Below are positions 48,222-57,863 of a stretch of DNA of 64,000 nucleotides, piece after piece. The DNA lies in contig NZ_JACHCM010000001.1 in NCBI RefSeq assembly GCF_014200755.1, positions 290,218-354,217 on the forward strand, read 5' to 3'. Each line of letters begins with the position of its first letter. Within the stretch, counting starts at the first letter, position 1. This stretch comes from Rhodanobacter sp. ANJX3 (GTDB lineage: Bacteria > Pseudomonadota > Gammaproteobacteria > Xanthomonadales > Rhodanobacteraceae). The notes below the pieces were generated by a model that ran no database searches, was not told the DNA's origin, and saw only the letters and a list, made by a program, of their open reading frames with translations. The position numbers and the translations under genes were made by a program.

Positions 48222-51200
48222 ATGCTGTCATGGCTTGATCGCAGGTCACTATACCCTCTAGCTGCAAGACGACTTTTTCTGGGTCAGGCTGCAGCAAGTG
48301 AGCGGAAGGCCGAGAATCATCCGCGTCAGGTATCTCATCGCAAGGCCGTCAGCTGTTGCTGGGTAATGGCGATCGCCATATGTGTTCCAGGGCTAACCCG
48401 AACGGAGCCCACTCCGTTTCCGCCCCGACCTGCGCCGACCGTAGCGTCGTCATCCCTCGATCGCCCGCTTTTGGCGCTTCACCACACATCCTTCACTGGT
48501 CGCGATGGTGCGCCGGTCGGAGTAACATCCTTCGCGCAAACCTCGGATGGATTTCTTTGGGTCGGAACTCACTATGGGCTGTACCAGTTCGATGGTGTTC
48601 GCTTTCAAATCCGCGCGGATGACCAACTGCAATCGTCGCACATTCATTCGCTTTGGGCAGATAGAAACGGCGATCTGTGGATAGGCTTTTCCGTCGGCGG
48701 AGTAAGCGTTTTACGGAATGGCCAGATCACAAACTATTCGGGAAACGGGCTTCCCCCAGGGACAGCGTTCGGCATCGCACGAACGCCAGACGGAGTGTTG
48801 TGGGTCGTCACGACCTTGGGCGTCGGGCAGTTCACCCACAGCGCATGGCATTCGATCAATCCCACGTGGGGTTTGGCGATTGCGCATCCGCAAGAAATGC
48901 ATCTCGCGTCCGATGGCACGTTATGGATTGCGGATGGTCAGCACGCATTTCGGTTGCCACCGAATGCGAAGCATTTCGAGACGCTCGATCTTTCGGCGTA
49001 CGCACAACAAGGACTCGGTTCGCCCGCGTCCATACCGTCGCCCGACACGCTCGGCGTCTCGGCCACCGTCGCCGACTCGTCCGGCGCCGTGTGGCAAGCG
49101 AACAAGACGGGTCTTATTCGCTATCGATGGCCCAATCGCGGCCCCCACGCTACCCCCCCCGTCGCTGAAACGCTGAATCCCCAGACACCGCTGAGCGGAG
49201 TCTTTGTCTATGACATGTTCGAGGATAGCGAAGGAAATTTTTGGTTGGGAACAAACGGTGGCCTCGATCGCTTTAGAGCAACGCGCCTCAATGTCGTCCC
49301 ATTCGATGGCGCGATCTTTCAACCCGCGTTCGCGCCAGGTGATCATGGCGACATCTGGGTCGCAAGCACCCGGGACACCGGCTATCACGTCACCGATGTT
49401 GTAGCGAAGGTACCTGCGATTCCATTGCTAACGTCAATGATGACGCGGGATCGGAAGGGGACCATCTGGTTGTCCGCCCCGCCTGGGTTGATGCAGGTGC
49501 AAGGTGACCAGATCAGGAACTTCGGTCTTCCATCGGGCCTTAAGACTGTGGGATTTTCAGGCCAAGCGCTAGCGACAGAAGGCGACGGTTCAATCTGGTT
49601 CTCCATCGCTGGGCATGGCTTGTACCGCTACAAAGATGAATCGTGGACCGCCAACGGCGGTCTCAAGCAATTGCCAAGCGATCAAAATCCATTGAGTTTG
49701 TTGGCGGCATATGACGGATCAATGTGGCTTGGCTATTCGAAGAACCGGCTGTTCCAAGTTTCCGGTGACAAGGTCACGCACTTTGACACGAGCAACGGTA
49801 TAGCGGTCGGAGCGATTCAAGTCATTGAAGCGCACGATGACCAGGTGTGGGTCGGTGGTGAGCGAGGTGTCGACTACCTAAAGGGCGGCGTGTTCACGCC
49901 ACTCAAAGGCGCCCATGGCGAGACATTCAAAGACATCTCCGGCATCGTTGAAACCGCCGACGGCGATGTGTGGTTAAACGGGGCCTTCGGTCTCTATCGA
50001 ATCACCGCCGTCGAGCTTAAGCGTCTCAATAAAGAGCCCGCATACTCGGTCACCTTCGACCATTTCACGATGCTCGATGGTCTCGACGGCCCTGCCGTCC
50101 AGATTCGACCCACGCCTACGTTGATCCGTGGATCGGATGGGCGTTTATGGGCGGCAACAGAGAATGGTGTCGTGTGGATCGACCCGCGGCTTCTCGGTCT
50201 GTCAAACGCGGAACTACGTCCGGTCATTCAAACGCTCAATGCCAGCGGAGTCGCCTACACCGCCTCCGGTCACCCGGAGTTTCCCAAAGGAACAAATGGC
50301 CTTCGCGTCGACTACACAGCGCCTCTTTTGGGCGAACCTGAGCGCCTGCGGTTTCGGTACCGCCTCGTAGGTCTTGATCCGACTTGGCAAGACGCCGATG
50401 CACGGCGGCAAGCCTATTTCACCAATCTCGCGCCTGGCACGTACACCTTTGAGCTCCAAGCCAAGCTCGAGGGCGGCATGTGGAGTTCAAACCAAGCTGA
50501 AGCCATCTTCTCCATCGCGCCCAACTTTTATCAGACTTGGTGGTTCGACGCGCTCGTCGTTGCGGCGCTTCTAGTATTTGTTTGGCTATGGCATCACTTG
50601 CGTATTCGCCGCCTGGAAGCGCGCATGCGTATTCGTCGCAACGAACGTGAACGCGTAGCACGCGACCTGCATGACACGCTTCTACAAAGCGTGCAGGGAT
50701 TGATCTTGCAGGTTCACGTCGCGTCGGACTACGACGCCAACCCACAAGTCCGACAACAAGTGCTTGCCGCGGCCGTGCAAAGCGCACAGAGCGTGCTGAA
50801 GGAAGGCCGTGACAAGGTGATGGAGCTTCGCAACGAAGGAAGCGGCGCATTTGATCTGGCCGAATCCATTCGTCAACTCATTCTGAATTCGTCGCAAGGC
50901 TATACAGGCTCCGCCAAGCTCGTGATTACCGGCAATCCAACCACCTTGAATCACAAAGCCGAGGATGAAATTTTCTCGATCGTGCGCGAAATGATCACCA
51001 ATGTCTGGAAGCATGCCGAAGCATCGTCGTTTGACGTTGTTTTGCGCTACGGGTGGATCTTCTTTACGGTGCGCGTCATCGATAACGGCCTTGGTATTCC
51101 TGATTCGATTTCGAAAGGCGGCGCGCCATCAGGGCGTTGGGGCATCCTTGGCATGAAAGAGCGTGCGCGTCAGTTCGGCGGGTCCGTCTCGCTGCGACCC

Positions 51201-51278
51201 GGCGACAAGAGGGGTACTGAAGTGACCTTGCGCATGCCATCGAGCAGGGTCTACCAGCATCGCTGGACTGGGTTGTAA
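48222..51278 (+). CDS. Sensor histidine kinase with periplasmic two-component propeller
   Basis: A 1018-residue membrane sensor. An N-terminal signal or anchor (WVMAIAICVPG, about 47-57) precedes a large Reg_prop beta-propeller (GLYQFDGVRF, DLWIGFSVGGVSVL and similar repeats, about 80-680). A Y_Y_Y domain (LRFRYRLVGLDPTWQDADARRQAYFTNLAPGTYTFELQA) follows, then one transmembrane helix near 774-794. The cytoplasmic HisKA_3 domain has H817 in RVARDLHDTLLQS, and the ATPase domain has EMITNVWKHAEAS and IDNGLGIPD. It should bind a polysaccharide or other ligand outside and phosphorylate the adjacent NarL-type regulator; the ligand is unknown. Confidence 0.94.
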   Translation: MLSWLDRRSLYPLAARRLFLGQAAASERKAENHPRQVSHRKAVSCCWVMAIAICVPGLTRTEPTPFPPRPAPTVASSSLDRPLLALHHTSFTGRDGAPVGVTSFAQTSDGFLWVGTHYGLYQFDGVRFQIRADDQLQSSHIHSLWADRNGDLWIGFSVGGVSVLRNGQITNYSGNGLPPGTAFGIARTPDGVLWVVTTLGVGQFTHSAWHSINPTWGLAIAHPQEMHLASDGTLWIADGQHAFRLPPNAKHFETLDLSAYAQQGLGSPASIPSPDTLGVSATVADSSGAVWQANKTGLIRYRWPNRGPHATPPVAETLNPQTPLSGVFVYDMFEDSEGNFWLGTNGGLDRFRATRLNVVPFDGAIFQPAFAPGDHGDIWVASTRDTGYHVTDVVAKVPAIPLLTSMMTRDRKGTIWLSAPPGLMQVQGDQIRNFGLPSGLKTVGFSGQALATEGDGSIWFSIAGHGLYRYKDESWTANGGLKQLPSDQNPLSLLAAYDGSMWLGYSKNRLFQVSGDKVTHFDTSNGIAVGAIQVIEAHDDQVWVGGERGVDYLKGGVFTPLKGAHGETFKDISGIVETADGDVWLNGAFGLYRITAVELKRLNKEPAYSVTFDHFTMLDGLDGPAVQIRPTPTLIRGSDGRLWAATENGVVWIDPRLLGLSNAELRPVIQTLNASGVAYTASGHPEFPKGTNGLRVDYTAPLLGEPERLRFRYRLVGLDPTWQDADARRQAYFTNLAPGTYTFELQAKLEGGMWSSNQAEAIFSIAPNFYQTWWFDALVVAALLVFVWLWHHLRIRRLEARMRIRRNERERVARDLHDTLLQSVQGLILQVHVASDYDANPQVRQQVLAAAVQSAQSVLKEGRDKVMELRNEGSGAFDLAESIRQLILNSSQGYTGSAKLVITGNPTTLNHKAEDEIFSIVREMITNVWKHAEASSFDVVLRYGWIFFTVRVIDNGLGIPDSISKGGAPSGRWGILGMKERARQFGGSVSLRPGDKRGTEVTLRMPSSRVYQHRWTGL

Positions 51279-51321
51279 TCGCTTGCACGATGCTCTGAAT
51301 ACGATGTTTGTTGAGTTCCAT

Positions 51322-51353
51322 CCAGAACTGAGCCAAACCCGGCTCAGTTCTGG
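51322..51353. terminator. Strong bidirectional terminator hairpin
   Basis: CCAGAACTGAGCC (51322-51334) and GGCTCAGTTCTGG (51341-51353) are perfect 13-base arms around a six-base loop. It lies in the 94-base gap between the converging sensor kinase and channel genes. No T-run is seen, but the stem is the strongest in the window. Confidence 0.75.
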
Positions 51354-51372
51354 CGGAAGTCAAAAGCAGGGC

Positions 51373-52839
51373 TCACTCTGGGCCAAAATGAAAGACCCTT
51401 CGCATACGTAAGAGCAATTGCCCTTTTACGCCGACACCGGATGTGGCGCGAACAGCGACTTCTCGGTGAAGGATGTCCAGGCCACGCCGTACTGCCTTGT
51501 CAAAAGCGGAAGTCAAGTCGGCATTTCCGGACAGCAACGGTGCAATCGCCTCACGTGGTAGCTGATAGATCTTGCAATACGTGCGCGCGACGGCGGTGGC
51601 CGCATGAGGAGCGCCGGTCAACAAGCCGATCTCACCGACATATTCTCCAGCGCCGATACAACCTAGCGTTTCGAAATTTGCCCCTGCCTGCCGTGTGAAC
51701 TCGACAATGCCCGAGCCTACGACATAGAGCGAGGTATCTGACTCTCCCTGTGAAAAAAGGACATCCCCAGGTTCCAAATGACGCGCTTCGAGAGGATCAG
51801 CAAGTTCATCGATCTGCCGTTCGGCGAGGTATTCAAAAAGAGCAAGGTCGCGAAACAGTCGGCGGGTGGCAAGCCTGTGGTCTTTGACAACGAGGCTTGC
51901 TATTTCGCGTCCACGATTCCTGTCGAGAAAGCCGGCATAGTGAAGCTGGCGCCGCGCTCCTCGCAGGAGCAAATCCTTTGTTTATGAGAGATGCGCGGTG
52001 CTCTCAACAAAGAAAGAAATTCTGTAGACGCTTCGTTTGGAACCAAGTTGCGACAGCACCGCTCGCGGCGCCGGTGCTCGCAGAATGTCCGGGCATAGCG
52101 CTGTCGCTTGCTGTAGCGCCTCAATGACACGTTCCGGGGCGGCATCTCCTGAGCAGGTAAGTTCAACAAATGCTGTTCGCCGTTCACCAGGAAAGCTTCT
52201 GTTGATGATTTCGGCTTTGGCGATAAGGCTGTTTGGAATGATCGCGATATCGTGACCATCTGTCTGAATGCGAATCGACCGCCAGTTCATCTGAACGACC
52301 AGCCCTTCAATCCGATCAGCGATCTGGATTCGGTCGCCAACACCGAACGGAGCCTCAATCCCAACTGCAATGCCTGCAAATACGTCGGCCAAGGTGTTCT
52401 GGAGCGCCAGCCCGAGGACGATCGCTACTACACCTGATGTCGCCACGACGCCGGTCACTGGAAGCGCGAAGACCGAGTTCAGCACTACCGCGGCGGTCGC
52501 GATGTAAATGGCGGCGGCAGCGAGGTCGGAGAACAGCCGGGCCTCGTGTGAACGTCGCCGTCGATGGATGACAAACCAAAGGCCGGCGACGACGATCCGA
52601 GAACCCAGAAGCCACCAGGCGCCGCCAATGGCGCGCAGCCACAGCGCTGCGCTATCCGCTGATCCACTTAGCGGGGAGAACACTGGGAACGTGCCCTGTT
52701 TCACCAGGTACAGACTGATGGCGATGAAACAGACAGCGTCGAAGCTGATCCGGATTCGATCCGACAAACGCCGTAACGTAAAGACACCGACAATGGCGAT
52801 CACAAACAAGATGGCAGCGGGAAGCAAAGTTACATTCAC
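51373..52839 (-). pseudogene. MscS-type channel fused to a cyclic-nucleotide-binding domain, split by an in-frame TAA
   Basis: The first 285 codons encode a small-conductance mechanosensitive channel: several N-terminal helices, the pore helix GVVAIVLGLALQNTLADVFAGIAVGIEAPFGVGD, then a beta domain and a C-terminal domain. A TAA at 51982-51984 follows VESTAHLS. The same frame then continues TKDLLLRGARRQLHYAG into a cNMP-binding domain (EPGDVLFSQGESDTSLYVVGSGIVEF, YVGEIGLLTGAPHAATAVA) to 51373. Channels with a C-terminal cNMP domain are a known architecture, so this is one gene with a nonsense lesion. The channel half may still be made, and a TTG could restart the second half. The GTG start at 52839 lies 16 bases after mdtP. 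Confidence 0.82.
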
Positions 52840-52855
52840 GTCATTCCCCAGATGC

Positions 52856-54385
52856 TTATTGTGGCGCAGTGCCGAGCGTCCCGGTCGAAAGCGCCAGCGT
52901 CGCGGCGGCCGACAGCGCCGTGCTGTAAGCATCGGTGGACGCGTTCTTTGCCTGCAGGAGCTGGCTTTCAGCCAAGGTGAGATCGGTGATGGAGCCGACA
53001 CCGCTGCGATAGGCCGCCAGCGCAGCGTCGAACGTCGTCTGTGCCGCGGCCGCCAGGCTTTGCGAAGCGGCATAAGCTGAAAGGCTCGTGTGCAGGGCAT
53101 TGTCGGCGAACACGATCTGGCGGACGGCGTCTTCGCGTACGCGCGTCAGCCTGGCGTCGGCGCTATCGCTCTCAGCGCGAGCTTGCGCCAGTCTTGCATT
53201 TCTAATTCCGCCGTCGTAAAGCGGAATCGTTACTCCCACAAAGACAGCGCCGCCTAACCGATTACCATTGATGTTGACGGTTGACGGTTGCTGGCCAACT
53301 GACGGTAGCCCGGTTACATCCAACCCGCCGGAATTGTACGAACCGTTCGCCGATACAAAAATTTTCGGCATGAACTCCGCATGCGCGGCGCGCACGTTAG
53401 CAAGACTCGCCTTCTGGGCTGCGTAGGCGCTTAGAACGTCCGGACGCCTCGCCAGCGAGCTGGTGATGATACTCTCCACAGAGGGGGCGATGGCCGGCGA
53501 CAGCTTGCGGTCGGAGACATCGGCCACCCGGATCTTTGTCAGTGGCGAGATGCCCACTGCGGTGATCAGCGCGAGGTAAGCGTCCTCGACTCCGCCCGTC
53601 GCCTGGACGAGTGTCAGGTTGGCCTGGGCTGTCGCCTGACGGGACTGCGCGGTCTCCATGACGGTGCCGAACCCGTGCTTGTAGCGGTCCGCAGCTGCGT
53701 CCTGCACGATCAGCGCGTTCTTCAGCGACTGGGTAGCGGTGATAAGGCGCCCCTGTGCCGCGGCATGCGCATAGAAAGCCAAAGCGACGTTGTAAATGAC
53801 CTGCTGATGCACTTCGGTAAAAGCGATGTTCGATATCACCGAGGCCTGCTTCGCGGCATCGACGACCGCAGCGCGTTCACCGAAATCGAAAAGAAGCCAT
53901 TCAAGAGATATCGCCGAGACGGTGCCGCTCGCCGACCCGTTGCTATTGAAGTTCGTCCCGAGCGCGGAATCACGTCCGTCGCTCCCTTGATATCCACCGA
54001 TCGCTGTCGCTGTGATTCTTGGGAGATACGTGCTTTCTGCAATGCCGGCGGCGAGGGCAACTTTCCGCGCATCGTTCCAAGCAATCCGTGTCTCCGGATT
54101 ACTTGATTCGGCGAGATCGATCAGCTCTGGCAGAGAATAGGCTTTGCCGGAATCGACAGCAGGTGGTGCTGCAACGAACGCGAGCGCCGAATTGGCCGGC
54201 AATACATATCCACCTGACGTATCCGACTCTGCTCGCGCCCCCGCGATGATCTCGCCATTTGTCGTGGTGGTCGGCGTCCACGGCCGGTCGGCACTCTCTG
54301 GGGCCATATCGAGCGCCGACGTCGCGCAGCCAGACAAGCAAAGCGAGGTCAGGATGAGGACGATGCCTCCCTTACACGTGCGCAT
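52856..54385 (-). CDS. mdtP: MdtP-like outer-membrane efflux lipoprotein
   Basis: A 509-residue TolC/NodT-family outer-membrane factor. The signal ends in a lipobox (LCLSGC, C20). Two repeats of long helices with beta segments follow; LDFGERAAVVDAAKQA-like and YDGGIRNARLAQARAE stretches mark the equivalent points. It forms the exit duct of the MdtNOP-type pump. The ATG at 54385 has GGAAGGAAG upstream and overlaps mdtO by 14 bases. The operon order ytcA-mdtN-mdtO-mdtP matches Escherichia coli. Confidence 0.88.
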   Translation of the reverse strand: MRTCKGGIVLILTSLCLSGCATSALDMAPESADRPWTPTTTTNGEIIAGARAESDTSGGYVLPANSALAFVAAPPAVDSGKAYSLPELIDLAESSNPETRIAWNDARKVALAAGIAESTYLPRITATAIGGYQGSDGRDSALGTNFNSNGSASGTVSAISLEWLLFDFGERAAVVDAAKQASVISNIAFTEVHQQVIYNVALAFYAHAAAQGRLITATQSLKNALIVQDAAADRYKHGFGTVMETAQSRQATAQANLTLVQATGGVEDAYLALITAVGISPLTKIRVADVSDRKLSPAIAPSVESIITSSLARRPDVLSAYAAQKASLANVRAAHAEFMPKIFVSANGSYNSGGLDVTGLPSVGQQPSTVNINGNRLGGAVFVGVTIPLYDGGIRNARLAQARAESDSADARLTRVREDAVRQIVFADNALHTSLSAYAASQSLAAAAQTTFDAALAAYRSGVGSITDLTLAESQLLQAKNASTDAYSTALSAAATLALSTGTLGTAPQ

Positions 54386-56396
54386 AGTCGCCGCTTCCTT
54401 CCCCGTCACTTATAGATGGCTGTGTAACTACTTGCTCCAGCTTTGCAAGGGGGTCCTCGATGAATCTGATCATGCCGCAGACAGTCCGTTCTTCCCCTTG
54501 CTCGGTTTGCAGTGTCGGGGTCTCGTTCCCGGATAACACTTCCGCGGGTCCGCGATGAGGGTCGAATTCATCGACCAGCCTGTTGAGTCGGAGCGTGATA
54601 ACGCCGGAAGCTGAAGGGTCCTGTTCGGCGCCGATCAGCAGTAGCCCTTGTAACTGCGCCAGGGTCTGTACAGCCTCCCGCCGTCGCTCCAGCCAGCCTG
54701 GAGCAGGGCGAATCGAGCGCGGTTCGTAGCGGGTGAGGGTGATATCCGTTTCGATGGCGCCGAGCAACGCATGGGCCTCAGCGGCGAGCGTCCATCGCGC
54801 CGGTCGGCTTCGTGCCGACACCATGGTGCCGAGCCGCCGCAGAAGGGTTGCGATGGCGGGATCAATGCGTCGGGCCACACTCACTGGCCAGATGAAGGTG
54901 AATACGAGCGCCACGACAAGATTGCCGAAGAGGATGCCAATGACTCGATCACGCGCGATCGTCATATCGAAGGCGGGCGACGAACCCTGGACCACACAGA
55001 GGAAGAAGGCGAAGGCGATCTGGAAGCCGACATAGGAAATACGGGGGCTGCCGACGGCTATCCAGCCCGAGACCAGCGCCGCCAGGAATACGAGGGTCAT
55101 CAGAGCGCCGATCGAGGTGACGTTCGGCATTAGAAACACGATAGCTGCGATGCCCGCGACAGCGCCGACCAGGCAGCCGAAGATACGAAGCGTCAGCTTC
55201 TCAACGGTCTCCGCGGTCGTACCGAGCGAGACGATATAGCACGTGATCAGGCAAGTATGGATGCCAGGCCAATCGAGCAGCGAATACACGAAGTAGCAGA
55301 AAATCGCTGCCGATGTGGTCTTTATTGCATATTGAACATGCGCGGGGTTGGTGAATGCATCCGGAAGAAAGAAACCTCCTGCGGCTCTTTCTTCCGATTT
55401 AGGGGACGCCTCCGGCACCGGAGGCTCGGCGAAGTGCGTCAGCGCTGCCTGGAGCTCCGCAAGGACAGCAGTCGCAAGCGGCATGAATATGGTCTTATCT
55501 TCCACATCATCCAGGGCGACATCTATCGGGTAGCCACCCTTGCGGAGGATCGCAGCCATATCGTCGAGCGTTTGCGCGATGCGTCCGCAAAGAGCTTCGG
55601 GGAACAGCCGTTCCGGGGCACGGACGATTACCTCCACCATCGACAGGATCACGACGGTGGATTGGACCGCTTGCCGCAGCGCGGCGATGTCTTTCGGCGG
55701 TGACGTTTTCTCGGCGCCCGCCAGTTTCAGCCACGCGGCGATTTCGCCAAGCCCTTCGTTTAAGTACTCCTCGAACGCTCGGCGAGCTTCAGGATCTGGC
55801 GTGCGAAGCACGATGGCGCAGAGGCTAAGGCGATGCGCCAGTGCTTTCTCGGCCAGTCGCCGGGGGGGCGGCCCGAGGAAGAGGTTGACTACGATGCAGA
55901 CGCCGGCAGGTATCCCGACGAAGAGCCACGCATAAAGTAGCGCCCGGGTCGCGATCTCGCCCATATGTGCTGTGCCTAGGAGATCCAAGGCATAAGCCGC
56001 AATCAAGGCGATGATCCCGCCGATGGGTTTGAGCTTACTGGCCGATGCCAGAAACAACAGGCCGAATGAGATGATCGTCATGGCAACCACACGCCAAAGC
56101 GGCTGGTCGATGACCTGCATCGTAATCAGAAGAACAGCACCGATGATCAGCGTTATCAACAAAAGCAACACGACGCTGGTGACGACGCTCGTCGCCCGGT
56201 CGGGTTTGATAACGAAGAAGACAAGATAGATGGTGAGTGCCGGCTCGGGCGTCTGGTAAATCTCGACGAGCAACGTGGTCATTGCGCAAATCAGCGCCAG
56301 CCTGGCGGCGAACCCCAGTCGGCCTGGAGCCGGTGCCAGGAGTGCAGCCAGCCCTGCCATGGTCGAGCCGGACCGCTTACTTGCAGGCAGCACCAT
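54372..56396 (-). CDS. mdtO: MdtO-like FUSC-family inner-membrane transporter
   Basis: A 674-residue fusaric-acid-resistance-type (FUSC) protein: two blocks of about six helices (roughly 25-180 and 370-500), each followed by a cytoplasmic domain. This resembles MdtO and AaeB, which export aromatic acids and sulfa-type compounds. The ATG at 56396 has GAGGTG upstream and overlaps mdtN by 20 bases. The C-terminal 170 residues are soluble. Substrate is not shown. Confidence 0.88.
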   Translation of the reverse strand: MVLPASKRSGSTMAGLAALLAPAPGRLGFAARLALICAMTTLLVEIYQTPEPALTIYLVFFVIKPDRATSVVTSVVLLLLITLIIGAVLLITMQVIDQPLWRVVAMTIISFGLLFLASASKLKPIGGIIALIAAYALDLLGTAHMGEIATRALLYAWLFVGIPAGVCIVVNLFLGPPPRRLAEKALAHRLSLCAIVLRTPDPEARRAFEEYLNEGLGEIAAWLKLAGAEKTSPPKDIAALRQAVQSTVVILSMVEVIVRAPERLFPEALCGRIAQTLDDMAAILRKGGYPIDVALDDVEDKTIFMPLATAVLAELQAALTHFAEPPVPEASPKSEERAAGGFFLPDAFTNPAHVQYAIKTTSAAIFCYFVYSLLDWPGIHTCLITCYIVSLGTTAETVEKLTLRIFGCLVGAVAGIAAIVFLMPNVTSIGALMTLVFLAALVSGWIAVGSPRISYVGFQIAFAFFLCVVQGSSPAFDMTIARDRVIGILFGNLVVALVFTFIWPVSVARRIDPAIATLLRRLGTMVSARSRPARWTLAAEAHALLGAIETDITLTRYEPRSIRPAPGWLERRREAVQTLAQLQGLLLIGAEQDPSASGVITLRLNRLVDEFDPHRGPAEVLSGNETPTLQTEQGEERTVCGMIRFIEDPLAKLEQVVTQPSISDGEGSGDYAHV

Positions 56397-57432
56397 GGTT
56401 CACCTCGACGACGGCGGTGGCGCCCAGCCTCATGAGCCCCTGAGGTGGATCTTCAAGGCGAATGCGAACAGGAAAGCGTTGGGCGACCTTCACCCAATTG
56501 AGCGAGCGCTCGACATAGGGGACGGAGCGCGGCAGGTTGATGCGGTCGGTGTCCAGCACGCCTGAACCGATGCCCTGCACGACTCCCTTGATCGGCCGAG
56601 CACGGTCGATCATCGAGAAGGCTGTTGCGCAATCGCCGACTGCGATGGCGCGAAGATCGATCTCTCGGAAGTTGGCGACCGCGAACCACTCGTCATCATT
56701 GACCAGGGTGAACAAGCTTTGCGAAGGCGCGATGATCTCACCTGTAAGCACCGACAGTCCGACAACTCGTCCGGCGTGGCTGGCGCGCACGGTCGTATCC
56801 TCAAGACCACGCTGCGCGATGGCGAGTGCTGCCTGCCGGGCTTGGACAGTCGCCTCGGCACCGGCTTTCGTGTCGACGGCTTGAGTGGCAGCTGCCTGCT
56901 GTTCGCGGGCTTGCTCAAGAGAGGTTGCCGCATCGTGTTGAGCGGTCAAGGCCTGATCCAGTTGCTGCGTCGGCACATAGCCCTTGGCCGCGAGTGGGCT
57001 TATCCGCACGACGGTGCGAGTCGCAAGATTGAGATTAATCATCGCACGCCGCACCTGCTCAGTCGCAATGGTCGCCGCGGAACGCTGGGTCGACAGCACG
57101 CGCTGCTGCGTTGCCAAGGCGGCTCGCGCGATGTTGAGGTCGGCCTGCGCCTGCTGCACAGCGAGGCGATATGGCACTGGGTCGATCTGAAAGAGCAGGT
57201 CGCCCTTGGCGACGCGGGAATTCTCTGCAACCTGGATGTCGATGACGCGGCCACCGACCACCGAGGCTACGTGCACCACGTCAGCGTCGATAGTTGCGTC
57301 GTCGGTGGAGGGTTTTATCGAATGCTGATGAAGTGTGTAGAGCCCGAACAGGGCTGCCACCATGATGATCGCAAGCGAGATCAGCTTGGCCCAGGAGGCG
57401 TGATGGCGTGTGCCCGCAGTCATCATGGTCAT
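56377..57432 (-). CDS. mdtN: MdtN-like periplasmic adaptor (HlyD family)
   Basis: A 351-residue membrane-fusion protein. One N-terminal helix (LISLAIIMVAALFGLYTL, about 17-34) anchors it. A biotinyl-lipoyl-like domain is split by a helical hairpin (VGGRVIDIQVAENSRVAKGDLLFQIDP, then the hairpin, then TTVRASHAGRVVGL), and a beta barrel follows (DEWFAVANFREIDLRAIAVGD). It joins the MdtO transporter to MdtP. The ATG at 57432 overlaps the ytcA stop (ATGA). Confidence 0.9.
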   Translation of the reverse strand: MTMMTAGTRHHASWAKLISLAIIMVAALFGLYTLHQHSIKPSTDDATIDADVVHVASVVGGRVIDIQVAENSRVAKGDLLFQIDPVPYRLAVQQAQADLNIARAALATQQRVLSTQRSAATIATEQVRRAMINLNLATRTVVRISPLAAKGYVPTQQLDQALTAQHDAATSLEQAREQQAAATQAVDTKAGAEATVQARQAALAIAQRGLEDTTVRASHAGRVVGLSVLTGEIIAPSQSLFTLVNDDEWFAVANFREIDLRAIAVGDCATAFSMIDRARPIKGVVQGIGSGVLDTDRINLPRSVPYVERSLNWVKVAQRFPVRIRLEDPPQGLMRLGATAVVEVNHGAACK

Positions 57433-57713
57433 TGCCCGAACCACAGCAACCAAGCTAGGAACGCGATGCAAACCCCGATGGATGTACAAACAAAGAGTTG
57501 ATACGGAAGCACGTCGGCGATGCCCGAGATGACAAATCCCACCCGTGCCACGATCGTCGCTACGATTCCGAGGAGCGCGCAGATCATCCAGGCTGGGAAA
57601 AAGGCGCCAGCCAAGGCGAAGGAGGGAGCTCCGCGATCAGCGCATCCACTGAGGATGATCGAGATCAGTGAGGTCAGGAGCGTATTTGTGTAGGGGCTTG
57701 GACGCGTATGCAT
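57429..57713 (-). CDS. ytcA: YtcA-family small lipoprotein
   Basis: A 94-residue lipoprotein of the YtcA family. The lipobox is ILSGC (C24), followed by GAPSFALAGAFFPAWMICALLGIVATIVAR and a second hydrophobic segment, PYQLFVCTSIGVCIAFLAWLLWF. The AFFPAW and CALLGI motifs are the family marks. In Escherichia coli ytcA sits immediately before mdtNOP, as here. Its role in the pump is unknown. It starts 18 bases after the DUF2474 gene. Confidence 0.85.
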   Translation of the reverse strand: MHTRPSPYTNTLLTSLISIILSGCADRGAPSFALAGAFFPAWMICALLGIVATIVARVGFVISGIADVLPYQLFVCTSIGVCIAFLAWLLWFGQ

Positions 57714-57731
57714 GTCAATTCACGGGCTGCT

Positions 57732-57863
57732 TCAACGAACCACGTCGAGGACGAGAATGCGAAAGATCATTGCGACAGTGAGCATGGCTAGAACCCCGCC
57801 TGCGTAAAGCAGGACGAACCAGCGCAGCCTCTTGCGCAACGGAATTGGTTTGGAATGATCCAT
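57732..57863 (-). CDS. DUF2474/CydX-like small oxidase subunit
   Basis: A 43-residue one-helix protein, too short for most gene callers. It starts MDHSKPIPLRKRLRWFVLLYAGG and ends in RILVLDVVR. The pattern K-R-L-x-W-F-V-L-L fits DUF2474, small proteins encoded after cyanide-insensitive cydAB operons and analogous to CydX. Its ATG overlaps the cydB stop (TAATG), so it is almost certainly translated with the oxidase. Confidence 0.8.
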   Translation of the reverse strand: MDHSKPIPLRKRLRWFVLLYAGGVLAMLTVAMIFRILVLDVVR

